Below, one piece after another: positions 32,011 to 40,089 of a stretch of 48,602 nucleotides of DNA. The stretch spans positions 1 through 48,602 of the forward strand of contig JADLHJ010000055.1 of the NCBI GenBank assembly GCA_020848835.1, given 5' to 3'. Source of the DNA: Candidatus Hydrogenedentota bacterium. Its GTDB lineage: Bacteria > Hydrogenedentota > Hydrogenedentia > Hydrogenedentales > SLHB01. Both the position numbers and the translations under genes were made by a program. The notes beneath the pieces were generated by a model, which worked only from the letters and a program-made list of their open reading frames with translations, did not search any database and was not told the origin of the DNA. Positions within the stretch are counted from its first letter, which is position 1. Every line of letters starts with the position of its first letter.

Positions 32011-34395
32011 GTGGTCTCTGAAAACATTACGCCTGGTGAGTTTGGGCCCTATCGATTGATTCGGGTGCTCGGAAGCGGCGGCATGGGCATCGTCCATGAA
32101 GCCTGGGACACTCGCCTCGACCGGCGTGTCGCCCTCAAGATGCTACATCCGCATTTATTGCTCGACGCGGATCTCGCCTCTCGATTCAAGGACGAAGCAA
32201 AACGCGCCGCCCGCATCGAACACCCCAACGTGGTGCGCGTCTATCGCGTGGATTCCTGCGACGATCGCGTCGCGATCGAAATGCAGTACATCGACGGTAC
32301 GCCCCTGAATGTGATTCTGCGAGACGGCCCGATTCCAGCGCCCGATGCAGTCGGCTTTCTCCGGCAAGTACTCGAAGCCCTAAGCGCATGCCACCGGCAG
32401 GGCGTTATCCACTGTGACCTGAAGCCCGCCAACCTACTAGTGAAACGCGATGGCACCGCGATTTTGACTGATTTTGGTATCGCCCGCGCGTTGCACGATG
32501 ACGCCGCCGAAGCCGAAATCAAGACGCTTACGACTGGGCCACTAACCAGCCTCATGTGGGGAACGCCACAGTACTCGCCGCCCGAAGTGTGGGAGGGGGC
32601 ACCCCTTGGTCCACAATCCGACTTGTACGCCGCCGGCGTTCTCACCTACGAGTCCATCACGGGAATCTCACCGTTTCAGGCGCCAAATCCGATTGCGATC
32701 ATGAAGGCGATATGTACAAGAGAGATCCCCACACTGCACACGTTGGACCCTTCCATATCAACAGAATTATCGGATCTCGTCAGCGCATTGATGGCGCGCG
32801 ACGTCGCACGAAGACCAAAGGATGCCGATACGGTACTTGCCGCGCTTGCGAGCGTACCAGAGTCCTCCATGCAACCAATGGACACGCAGCGCCTCGAAAG
32901 AATATTCGAGACGCAAATTCCCTCAGTGGCAAAAGCACGTACTAACAAACCCCGCAATAAGGTACGCAGCCGGCTGGTATGGGCGGCGTTAGTTGTTCTA
33001 GCTTTTTGTAGCGTTGGCGCTTTCACGGCCTTTAACTCAAACCGTGGAACACTCGTAACAACCGATCCCCTCGCCGAAGGTCTGCTGGTTGTTGGTAACA
33101 CAGCATACTTTGTAGCCAACGATGGTGTGGTGGGTAAGGAGCTTTGGTACAGCAATGAAAAGACCGGCACGTGCAGGCTCCTCGCTGATATAGCCCCCGG
33201 TTCTGCCTCAAGCAATCCACGTTCGTTGCTCGTCTGTGAATCAGGCGGTTTCGTATTCACTGCCGATTCAAATGACGAGGGTTCCGAACTTTGGCATTGC
33301 AGCCGCACAGGTGCAGACTCAATTTCCGTGCGGCTATTATACGACCTCTCGCCAGGGCCCTCCAGTAGCGATCCTTTGGCGCTGGCAAGTTTTGGAAGCA
33401 ACGTAGTAATTCTGGCCAAGACGCAAGGCACCGGTAACGAATACTGGTTGTGCGACACCAAGACCGGCGAAACTTCCTTAATTAAGGATGTTTTCCCTGG
33501 CCCGGACAGTTCAACGGACAAGCCATCCACGTGCATACGACCGGAAGGAATGTACTTTCACGCGCGCGAAGATAATGTAAAAGACCACGCGCTGTTCTTC
33601 TATGAATTCTCTTCAAGAACTGTAAAACGCCTCTGCAACTTGTCACGCGATACCGAGGGAATGGCCAAAGGTCTTGGTGCGATTTATTTTCGCTATGGCA
33701 GCGAAGCAACTGGCAACGAGCTTGCTTGCTACGACGAGAATACTGGGGAATTTAGATTCACCGATGACATATGGGAGGGACCTGAGTCCTCCAGTCCCAA
33801 AGAATTAATAAGTATTGGAAGCCGCGTGTTCTTTAAGGCTGAAACGCCGGAACACGGGATCGAACTCTATGCGACCAATGGCGTAACAAAAGATGTTTCC
33901 GGATACGATCTCAACCTGGGTCCCGACGATAGCGATCCGCAAGGTTTTGTTACGTCAGGCCTCTATCTGTTTTTTGCAGCTAAAGACAATACTTACGGCA
34001 ATGAGCCATGGGCAATGAAATTAATTGGGCCAGAAGCACTAATGATGGCAGATATCAATAAAGGACCAGAATCAAGCAATCCATACAATCTTTTGGCAGG
34101 TGATTCGTTTCTACTCTTTTCAGCCAGAGACGGTGACCTTGGTGAAGAATTGTTTGCGGGGAGGTTGGTGGACGGGAAGTGGAAGGTTCACATTGTCGAG
34201 GATATCTATCCGGGCACATTAGGGTCGGAACCGACGGATTCTCAGTGGACACAAGACAATCGTGTGTTCTTTCTGGCAACAACGCCTCAAGCCGGGCGGA
34301 CCCTCTGCGTCCTCACCGTTGGAGCGGACATCAACGGCCTGGATTTACCAGATGCTCAAAAGAGCAAAGTCGATGTACTACGACTTTACCGCTAA
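32011..34395 (+). CDS. membrane Ser/Thr protein kinase with ELWxxDG-type propeller sensor
   Basis: A 794-residue protein. Residues 14-280 are a Hanks-type kinase: GSGGMG (21-26), Lys43 in VALKM, HCDLKPAN (134-141, Cys in place of the usual Arg of HRD), DFGIA (154-158) and WGTPQYSPPEVW. A single membrane segment lies near residues 320-340 (LVWAALVVLAFCSVGAF). Outside, about eight repeats of roughly 55 residues share the pattern ELW...(L)xxDIxPGPxSSxP (LLADIAPGSASSNP, LLYDLSPGPSSSDP, DIWEGPESSSP, DINKGPESSNP), probably a beta-propeller. It should sense an external ligand and phosphorylate cytoplasmic targets. GTG start; GTGGGG is 14 nt upstream. No cognate phosphatase nearby. Confidence 0.9.
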   Translation: MVSENITPGEFGPYRLIRVLGSGGMGIVHEAWDTRLDRRVALKMLHPHLLLDADLASRFKDEAKRAARIEHPNVVRVYRVDSCDDRVAIEMQYIDGTPLNVILRDGPIPAPDAVGFLRQVLEALSACHRQGVIHCDLKPANLLVKRDGTAILTDFGIARALHDDAAEAEIKTLTTGPLTSLMWGTPQYSPPEVWEGAPLGPQSDLYAAGVLTYESITGISPFQAPNPIAIMKAICTREIPTLHTLDPSISTELSDLVSALMARDVARRPKDADTVLAALASVPESSMQPMDTQRLERIFETQIPSVAKARTNKPRNKVRSRLVWAALVVLAFCSVGAFTAFNSNRGTLVTTDPLAEGLLVVGNTAYFVANDGVVGKELWYSNEKTGTCRLLADIAPGSASSNPRSLLVCESGGFVFTADSNDEGSELWHCSRTGADSISVRLLYDLSPGPSSSDPLALASFGSNVVILAKTQGTGNEYWLCDTKTGETSLIKDVFPGPDSSTDKPSTCIRPEGMYFHAREDNVKDHALFFYEFSSRTVKRLCNLSRDTEGMAKGLGAIYFRYGSEATGNELACYDENTGEFRFTDDIWEGPESSSPKELISIGSRVFFKAETPEHGIELYATNGVTKDVSGYDLNLGPDDSDPQGFVTSGLYLFFAAKDNTYGNEPWAMKLIGPEALMMADINKGPESSNPYNLLAGDSFLLFSARDGDLGEELFAGRLVDGKWKVHIVEDIYPGTLGSEPTDSQWTQDNRVFFLATTPQAGRTLCVLTVGADINGLDLPDAQKSKVDVLRLYR

Positions 34396-34447
34396 CCCGC
34401 GAAGTATCGAGAAACGGCTCTATGCCTGGCAGCACCTACAAGCCACT

Positions 34448-34490
34448 CGTTCCCAAGCTTGGGAACGCACCGTCCCCGAAGCTCTGCTTC
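34448..34490 (+). repeat. double-hairpin intergenic repeat, copy C
   Basis: The first hairpin has lost its 4-nt loop, leaving a perfect 20-bp palindrome (34448-34467). The second is gaagc (34478-34482)/gcttc (34486-34490), extendable by one C-G pair. It lies 52 bp after the kinase stop. Confidence 0.78.
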
Positions 34491-34635
34491 GCGTCCCGTC
34501 TATCCGAACGCCGAACCCCACTCCAAAGACCGCCATCTCCCCTCCCTGCAGGCCCAAGCGTACAGCCACCAAGTACAAACGCCGCGAGTTTCCATGGTTG
34601 TCCGAACGGCCAAACCCAATAAACCATATCGCGAC

Positions 34636-34719
34636 CAACTGTCCACGGTGATGATACCAATGATTCTGGGTGATACTCCGCACGAACGCGACGCGCGGCA
34701 TCCCCAGCAATTCCTTCCG
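34636..34719 (-). pseudogene. DinB-family gene remnant
   Basis: The minus strand encodes KELLGMPRVAFVRSITQNH followed by WYHHRGQL, the conserved C-terminal part of DinB-superfamily proteins (MPRVAxxRS...NHxxHHRGQL). The expected continuation (VYLR...VPVPxxYGPSADE) is missing, and upstream the same frame gives unrelated, stop-limited sequence. No start with a ribosome site is found. I read this as the surviving piece of a decayed gene in the 1.1-kb gene-poor stretch 34396-35485. Confidence 0.65.
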
Positions 34720-34903
34720 GGTCCCTCGCCACCCGCAAGATAGAGCGCATCGCCGCATCGCATATCGCGACGGGGGACCTTCCCATCCATCACGAATCGT
34801 CAACCATTTCCCCCTTGTTTCCCATGCGGATTCAACTATCAAGTGCAACCGCATCGGTTTCGACTACTAACCATTGACGGCCGAATCCGCGTTCCGTATT
34901 CTC

Positions 34904-34967
34904 CTTCACACCTTCACACCTTCACACCTTCACACCTTCACACCTTCACACCTTCACACCTTCACAC
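34904..34967 (+). repeat. eight perfect tandem copies of CTTCACAC
   Basis: An uninterrupted 64-bp array, period 8, strongly asymmetric in strand composition (one strand lacks G). No gene covers it. Such arrays change copy number by slippage. Confidence 0.95.
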
Positions 34968-35039
34968 CCCTTGTTCCCCAATCCGCAACCGCCCCGCAAA
35001 GTGCAACACCGCGGGCAATTGGTTAGGAAGGAGCGCAAC

Positions 35040-35201
35040 ATGTCATCACCGAAACCAAGCACCCCGCACCCCACAGCAAATAGTCGGCTGAAACTGGAGC
35101 CAGCCGTGACACGACTTTTTATAGTGACACTTCCCGCGCCGCACCCCTTGAATCGTCGGAAAAACGAGACCAACACCCCCAGCCCTCACAGGGGGGTGTA
35201 A
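35040..35201 (+). CDS. possible 53-residue ORF with strong ribosome site
   Basis: ATG with AGGAAGGAG seven nt upstream, the best ribosome site in this stretch. The product (MSSPKPSTPHPTANSRLKLE onward) is Pro/Ser/Thr-rich and basic, with one short hydrophobic patch (RLFIVTLPAP). I recognise no family. It ends inside a hairpin (acaccccc 35173-35180 with gggggtgt 35192-35199). It could be a real small protein, a leader peptide or a chance ORF in decayed DNA. Confidence 0.35.
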   Translation: MSSPKPSTPHPTANSRLKLEPAVTRLFIVTLPAPHPLNRRKNETNTPSPHRGV

Positions 35202-35276
35202 AAGAAAGCCTGCTATATAAAATAAGGAGTTACACCGAAAATCGAACCCGAGCACCCCCTTGAATCGTCAAAAAAA
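35141..35276 (+). repeat. pair of direct repeats, GCACCCCTTGAATCGTC
   Basis: gcaccccttgaatcgtcgg (35141) and gcacccccttgaatcgtca (35252) are near-identical and both run into A-rich tracts, 111 bp apart. They flank the hairpin at 35173-35199 and an AAGGAG site (35223-35228) that has no start codon after it. Origin unknown. Confidence 0.6.
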
Positions 35277-35421
35277 TAAATTCTGCACCCCCCTGCGACG
35301 GTCAAATCGGCTAACCGGCCTCCAATCTCCGCCACCGCCGAGTGCAACGCCTTGGGCTAAGTAGTAGCAGAGGATTTTCGACCACAGATCCACCTCGGCA
35401 TCGCCGCGGTCAACAAACCTC

Positions 35422-35450
35422 TTGACATCTGAATAATTATTCAGTATATT
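35422..35450 (+). promoter_or_regulatory. near-consensus sigma70 promoter of the helicase gene
   Basis: TTGACA (35422-35427), exactly 17 nt, TATATT (35445-35450). With a start near 35457 the leader is about 29 nt, including GGAGG 8 nt before the ATG at 35486. Confidence 0.88.
35429..35444. promoter_or_regulatory. perfect 16-bp palindromic operator between -35 and -10
   Basis: CTGAATAATTATTCAG is its own reverse complement and fills 16 of the 17 spacer bases. A dimeric repressor bound here would block RNA polymerase. The sequence has the AT-rich dyad look of ArsR/SmtB- or MarR-type operators; the cognate regulator is not identified in the window. Confidence 0.8.
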
Positions 35451-35485
35451 GCGCGACGGTCGCCGAGACTGTGGAGGTTGTGGTC

Positions 35486-38092
35486 ATGCGGATGACGGAA
35501 TTGTTGCGGTACGACATTCCCCCGGAGATTATTGCCCTCTGGCAGCGGGAGGAAAGTGAAACGCTGCTTCCCGCCCAGGAAATGGCCATCAAGCGGCATA
35601 ACCTGTTTTCATCAAAAAACTTGTTAATTCAGGCCCCGACCAGTTCTGGCAAGACCTTCATCGGCGAGATGGCGGCAATCCAAACCGCGCTCCGCCGTAA
35701 GAAAGTCATTTATCTGGTCCCGCTGAAGGCCCTCGCCGAGGAGAAGTTCGAAGATTTCCGCGCGAAATACCGCGACTACGGCATCGACGTCATTATCTCC
35801 ACCCGCGACCACCGGGAGTACGACGCGCAGTTGGAAGACGGGGCTTTCTCCATCGCGGTAGTCGTATTCGAAAAGCTGTCCCAACTACTCGTCCGCCGCC
35901 CCGAACGCATCAAGGAAATAGAACTCATTATAGCGGACGAATTGGAAATCCTCTCCGACCCTGAGCGCGGCGCACAGATCGAAGTCCTGCTGACGCGCAT
36001 CCTCCAAAGCGGGCGTCGCATGATCGGGCTCTCCGCGGTCATCGGCCACGCAGATAAGCTGGCGCAGTGGATGAACGCGGACCTGTTGCTGCACGAGCGG
36101 CGTCCGGTCGAGCTGCGTTACGGTGTGCTCCACGGTGGCACGTTCAAATACCGAACCTACAACGAATACGCGCAAGCCGAGGAAGAGCTGGTCCACGTCC
36201 AGCATTCAGAATCCTCGTGGGACGTGCTGACCGAAAACGTGCGCGCATTCGCCGAGCGCGGCGAGTCGTGTCTCGTCTTCGTCAAAGCCAAACACGAATC
36301 GCGGCGTGGAGCGGAATTGCTCGCAGGGCGCATCGATGTGCCGCCGGCGAGCACCGCAATCGACAAACTGCGCAAGATTGAACCGACGCATTCACGCGAC
36401 ACTCTTATCGAAACGCTCAGCGCGGGCGTGGCGTTCCATAACGCGGACCTCTCCCGGGAAGAACGGTGCATTGTCGAGGAGGGGTTCCGCACGGGGGCCG
36501 TGAAAGTGCTCATCTCCACCAGCACGCTCGCGGTCGGCATGAACCTTCCCGCGCACAACGTGTTCATCGCCTCCGACAAATGGCAGTACGATGCGCGCTT
36601 CGGCATGCCCTGGAAAACGCCCATCCTGCGTTCCGAATACGAGAACATGGGAGGGAGGGCCGGCCGCATCGGTTCCGGCGCACCCTTTGGCCGCTCGATT
36701 CTCGTCGCCATGACGCCTTTCGACGACGCCACCCTCTGGCGGCGCTACGTGGATGGCGAGCGCGAACGAATCGAGCCGCGCCTCGCACGCGAACCGCTTG
36801 AAAACCACGTGCTCCGCCTCGTGTCGTCGCGCTCGTGCTTGAACGAACAGGAATTGCTCGACTTCTTCAACAAGACCCTGACCGGTTCATGGATCTGGCT
36901 AGAGATGTATACACCGGAGGAAATCGAGTTCCGTGTGCGCGCCGCCGTGAATAAGGCGCTCGACACGGGCATGATTTCCAAAGACCAGAACGGCGAACTG
37001 CAAGCCACCCCCTTGGGTTTGGCTGTCGCTGCGAAGGGCATATCGATTGCCTCCGCACTCGATCTCGCACATTGGGTGCGCGAATCAGAAACGCGAATTT
37101 GGACCGATCTCGATCTCATGCTCGCCGCGGCGATGACTTCTGACGGCCGCATGCTCCAGGTCACTTTAACTTCGCGCGAGTACGAGCGCAGCGATTATCC
37201 AAGCGTCTTGAAGCGGCTCACGATGGACGAAGACCTCGCCGCGGATGTTCCCATGAACCGCCTGCGCCAATGCAACCTCATGCCGTTCTTTGAAGAAGTC
37301 CGCGCGATAAAAGTCGCCTTGTTTCTTCATGAATGGATCGACGAGGCGCGCGTGTATGATGTGGAGGAGAAGTACCACACCTTGCTGGGACAAATAGTTT
37401 CCGCCGCGGATCAAATTGGATGGTTGATCGACGCTACGGCATCAATCGCCACTGCGGTAGGAGCGCCACGTGAATTTGTCGAACGCATCGCAACACTAGC
37501 CGAACGCGTGCAGTACGGGGTACATGCCCCCGCCATTCCGCTCGCACGCGAACGCATCGTCGATCGCAACACACTCATCGCCCTCGAAGCGCAGGGGTTC
37601 CACACGCCCCAGGCGCTTTCCGACGCAACCCCGCAAGTCCTCGCCCAGTGGGTGCCCACTGGCGTAACCCACGAGTTGAAGTCGTGGGGGCTGCGAAACC
37701 TCGGCGGGTCCCCTCCCGCTACTACCGGCGGGGAGGTCCGCCCACCCACCTCCCCGCCGGCCCTCATCATTGACGATCGCCGGCCGGGTGAAGTATGCGT
37801 TGACGGAAAAGCGGTGAAGCTTCAGGAAAAACAATATCGGCTCGTGCGCTTTCTCGCGGAAACCCCAGGCGAATGCGTGAGCTACGACAAGGTCTACACC
37901 GCGCTCTGGGGGGAAACCATTGTCGAGCAAAATCAGATCCACTTTCAGAAGCGCCGCCTCCTCGAGCGTATCAAGGAAGTGATGCCGCAACGTGCGGATA
38001 TCGTCCGCACGATTCCAAAGCGCGGCTTTGTACTCGACTTGAAACCATGCGAAGTTTCGCTGTACTCCCTCGCGGAAGTGCACGCTGCATGA
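35486..38092 (+). CDS. Ski2-like superfamily 2 helicase fused to OmpR/PhoB-type winged helix
   Basis: An 868-residue protein; ATG 35486 fits GGAGG best. Helicase core: LLPAQ (Q-motif-like, 27-31), APTSSGKT (Walker A, 50-57), PLKALAEEK (Ia), IADELEIL (motif II, DELE at 151-154 instead of DExH), GLSAVIG (motif III), STSTLAVGMNLPAHNVF (V) and ENMGGRAGRIG (VI), the RAGR form typical of Ski2/Hel308. A winged-helix and helical bundle follow, with a helix-hairpin-helix-like part (RNTLIALEAQGFHTPQALSD). Residues about 760-853 are a Trans_reg_C domain: VCVDGKAVKLQEKQYRLVRF, SYDKVYTALWG, IRTIPKRGF-like VRTIPKRGFVLDL. A DNA unwinding role guided by the winged helix is inference. No operon partner. Confidence 0.92.
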   Translation: MRMTELLRYDIPPEIIALWQREESETLLPAQEMAIKRHNLFSSKNLLIQAPTSSGKTFIGEMAAIQTALRRKKVIYLVPLKALAEEKFEDFRAKYRDYGIDVIISTRDHREYDAQLEDGAFSIAVVVFEKLSQLLVRRPERIKEIELIIADELEILSDPERGAQIEVLLTRILQSGRRMIGLSAVIGHADKLAQWMNADLLLHERRPVELRYGVLHGGTFKYRTYNEYAQAEEELVHVQHSESSWDVLTENVRAFAERGESCLVFVKAKHESRRGAELLAGRIDVPPASTAIDKLRKIEPTHSRDTLIETLSAGVAFHNADLSREERCIVEEGFRTGAVKVLISTSTLAVGMNLPAHNVFIASDKWQYDARFGMPWKTPILRSEYENMGGRAGRIGSGAPFGRSILVAMTPFDDATLWRRYVDGERERIEPRLAREPLENHVLRLVSSRSCLNEQELLDFFNKTLTGSWIWLEMYTPEEIEFRVRAAVNKALDTGMISKDQNGELQATPLGLAVAAKGISIASALDLAHWVRESETRIWTDLDLMLAAAMTSDGRMLQVTLTSREYERSDYPSVLKRLTMDEDLAADVPMNRLRQCNLMPFFEEVRAIKVALFLHEWIDEARVYDVEEKYHTLLGQIVSAADQIGWLIDATASIATAVGAPREFVERIATLAERVQYGVHAPAIPLARERIVDRNTLIALEAQGFHTPQALSDATPQVLAQWVPTGVTHELKSWGLRNLGGSPPATTGGEVRPPTSPPALIIDDRRPGEVCVDGKAVKLQEKQYRLVRFLAETPGECVSYDKVYTALWGETIVEQNQIHFQKRRLLERIKEVMPQRADIVRTIPKRGFVLDLKPCEVSLYSLAEVHAA

Positions 38093-38145
38093 AACGCACG
38101 GTCGCCGAGTACTTTTCTTCCATGCGCACTTCTTACTTTGGGGCG

Positions 38146-39324
38146 CTACTGTCCCTGTTTAATCCAGTCCTCATTAAACTTCGCATGTTTAATGGTGGAT
38201 CCGTCCACGCCTTTCTGCGTGAACGAATACGTGCAATGCAAATTGCCATCCTTCGCCTGAATCAACGACGGATACGATCCGGATCCTTCTTCCGGCTTGA
38301 AGTCCTCCAAGCGACGCTTCCATTTCCACGTCGCGCCTTCATCATCCGAAAGGTACATCGTGAGAACGTGGCGCCCGTTCTTGGTATCATTGCAGACCAG
38401 TGCCCAATGACCGTTCGCCAGCGCGATGCACTCGACACTCGAACCCGGGTTCGGAATCTCCATCTTCTCCACCGGACCCCACGACACACCGCTATCGGTA
38501 GACGTCGCGCGACGAATCTGCTGCGGCGGGCCATTGTCGCGCATGAACGCGACGACATCGCCCGAGGTCTTCTTCACAAATGATGGTTGGATATTGCCCA
38601 GTTCCGCCGAGGCGATCGGCTTGCTGAAAGTCCAGGTCTTACCCCAATCTTCCGTGAAACCGGCCAGCGAGCAATTGAACACATCCGAATAAAGGCCCAG
38701 CATCATTCGCGTGTCGGACAACATAATCGGATGCAAGCGCGTCATCCAGCCCAATCGTTGCGTCAGCTTTTCCTTACCGCGAACTTTTAGCTGCTCTATG
38801 TCATTGCGCAGCCCCTCGTTTACCTTGAGAACCTCCGCGTACTTCGCTTCCGCTTCGCCGAGCGCATTGAAGTACAGCGGGTCCATTTCCTGCGGGCGGC
38901 AATGTATTACGTCCTGCCATTCCCACTCCGGCGGACCGTCCTTCGCGTACGAACTCGCGACGCGATACTTCAGGAGCGAGCCGCCCCATTCATTGTCTTG
39001 CACCGCGATCCAGAACAACCAAAGTTTTCCGCGCGGGTCAATGAATAGCACGGGGTTACAGTCCGGCAAATCAGGGGTATCAGCCATTTGGAACGGCGCG
39101 CTCCATGCGCTTTCGCCTTTCCGCTTCCGCGCCCCCATAATCTGCACGTCATCCGAGCGCCGCTCGCCAGTCCCATGGAACCAACATGCCATCAAATCGC
39201 CATCCGCCGTTTCGACGATACTCGACCCATGATTATGGAAAGGCTCTGCTGGAAAAATGATCTCGGATTCCAGCATTGGCGCCTGAATTGCCACGCTGCA
39301 CAGAAACAGTACAGAGCTCAACAT
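38146..39324 (-). CDS. secreted sialidase-like BNR-repeat protein
   Basis: A 392-residue six-bladed-propeller candidate. A weak signal peptide (MLSSVLFLCSVAIQAP) precedes HGSSIVETADGDLMACWFHG. Asp-box motifs appear in TEDWGKTWTF, STDSGVSWGP and SDDEGATWKW. A charged helical insert (about residues 150-190, ALGEAEAKYAEVLKVNEGLR) interrupts the propeller. It matches the exo-alpha-sialidase (Sialidase_2) family widespread in polysaccharide degraders, many of which are not true sialidases. GAGGTG lies 5 nt before the ATG. Divergent from the IMP cyclohydrolase gene. Confidence 0.85.
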   Translation of the reverse strand: MLSSVLFLCSVAIQAPMLESEIIFPAEPFHNHGSSIVETADGDLMACWFHGTGERRSDDVQIMGARKRKGESAWSAPFQMADTPDLPDCNPVLFIDPRGKLWLFWIAVQDNEWGGSLLKYRVASSYAKDGPPEWEWQDVIHCRPQEMDPLYFNALGEAEAKYAEVLKVNEGLRNDIEQLKVRGKEKLTQRLGWMTRLHPIMLSDTRMMLGLYSDVFNCSLAGFTEDWGKTWTFSKPIASAELGNIQPSFVKKTSGDVVAFMRDNGPPQQIRRATSTDSGVSWGPVEKMEIPNPGSSVECIALANGHWALVCNDTKNGRHVLTMYLSDDEGATWKWKRRLEDFKPEEGSGSYPSLIQAKDGNLHCTYSFTQKGVDGSTIKHAKFNEDWIKQGQ

Positions 39325-39480
39325 ATTTCACCTCGCCCGGTTACAACTGCCCAAAAGACTACGGTAGCCAACACTACCGCGTACCCGCAAGCAGTGCAAC
39401 GGTCTGGGCATTTATATGAGGCCTGTTCGTGCGCTATACTCTTCGTCCCTGTGCGGTGTACAGGTGCGGGAGAAATGGCC

Positions 39481-40086
39481 ATGGCCAAGATAGCGCGGGC
39501 AATTGTCAGTTGCCACGACAAAACCGGAGTAGTTGAATTCGCCCAATTGCTGCGCGAATTCGGAGTCGAGATCATCAGCACGGCGGGTACGCTTCAAGTA
39601 TTACAGGATGCCGGCATCGACGCCGTCAGCATGGGCGATTACACCGGCGTCGCCGAGATGATGGACGGCCGTGTGAAATCGCTCCACGCAAAAATCCACG
39701 CGGGACTACTCGGCATCCGCACCAGCAAGCTCCATACGGAACAACTCAAAGCATCGGAATACGAGTGGATCGATCTCTGCGCGGTCAACCTGCATCCAGT
39801 TCAGGAAATTATCCAGCGCCCAGGCGTGACTACCGAGGAAGTGCTGGACCAAATCGACATCGGCGGAATGGCGATGCTGCGTTCCGCCGCAAAGAATTTT
39901 CGTTATGTCACGTGTGTCGTCAATCCCGATCGCTACGCCACGATTATGCACGAGCTCCGCGCACACGACGGCGAAGTTACCTTCAAAACGCGGTTCCGTC
40001 TCGCGCAAGAAGCCTTCGCGTCTACAGCGCAATACGATCAAGTGATCGCCGACTATCTCAAAAGCATAGAGCCTGGGGAAGAGTAG
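39481..40086 (+). CDS. purH: stand-alone IMP cyclohydrolase domain (N-terminal half of PurH)
   Basis: A 201-residue protein equal to the MGS-like N-terminal domain of bifunctional PurH, closing FAICAR to IMP. Motifs: IVSCHDKTGVVEFAQLL, IISTAGTLQVLQDAGI, MMDGRVKSLHAKIHAGLLG, and DIGGMAMLRSAAKNF. The stop at 40086 comes where the AICAR transformylase domain (about 300 more residues) would begin, and the next gene is purD 3 nt later, so there is no room for that domain. ATG 39481 is preferred to 39475 because GGGAGA (39468-39473) is then 7 nt away. TATACT at 39435-39440 may be its -10. A separate transformylase must exist elsewhere. Confidence 0.9.
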   Translation: MAKIARAIVSCHDKTGVVEFAQLLREFGVEIISTAGTLQVLQDAGIDAVSMGDYTGVAEMMDGRVKSLHAKIHAGLLGIRTSKLHTEQLKASEYEWIDLCAVNLHPVQEIIQRPGVTTEEVLDQIDIGGMAMLRSAAKNFRYVTCVVNPDRYATIMHELRAHDGEVTFKTRFRLAQEAFASTAQYDQVIADYLKSIEPGEE

Positions 40087-40089
40087 TAG

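Noticed and set aside
34904..35276. CRISPR-like array
   Set aside because: The tandem units have no spacers, the two longer repeats number only two, and there are no cas genes.
37873..38583. 236-codon plus-strand frame crossing the end of the helicase gene
   Set aside because: It overlaps the helicase in another frame and the sialidase-like gene on the opposite strand; composition is Arg-rich shadow coding with no ribosome site or family motif.
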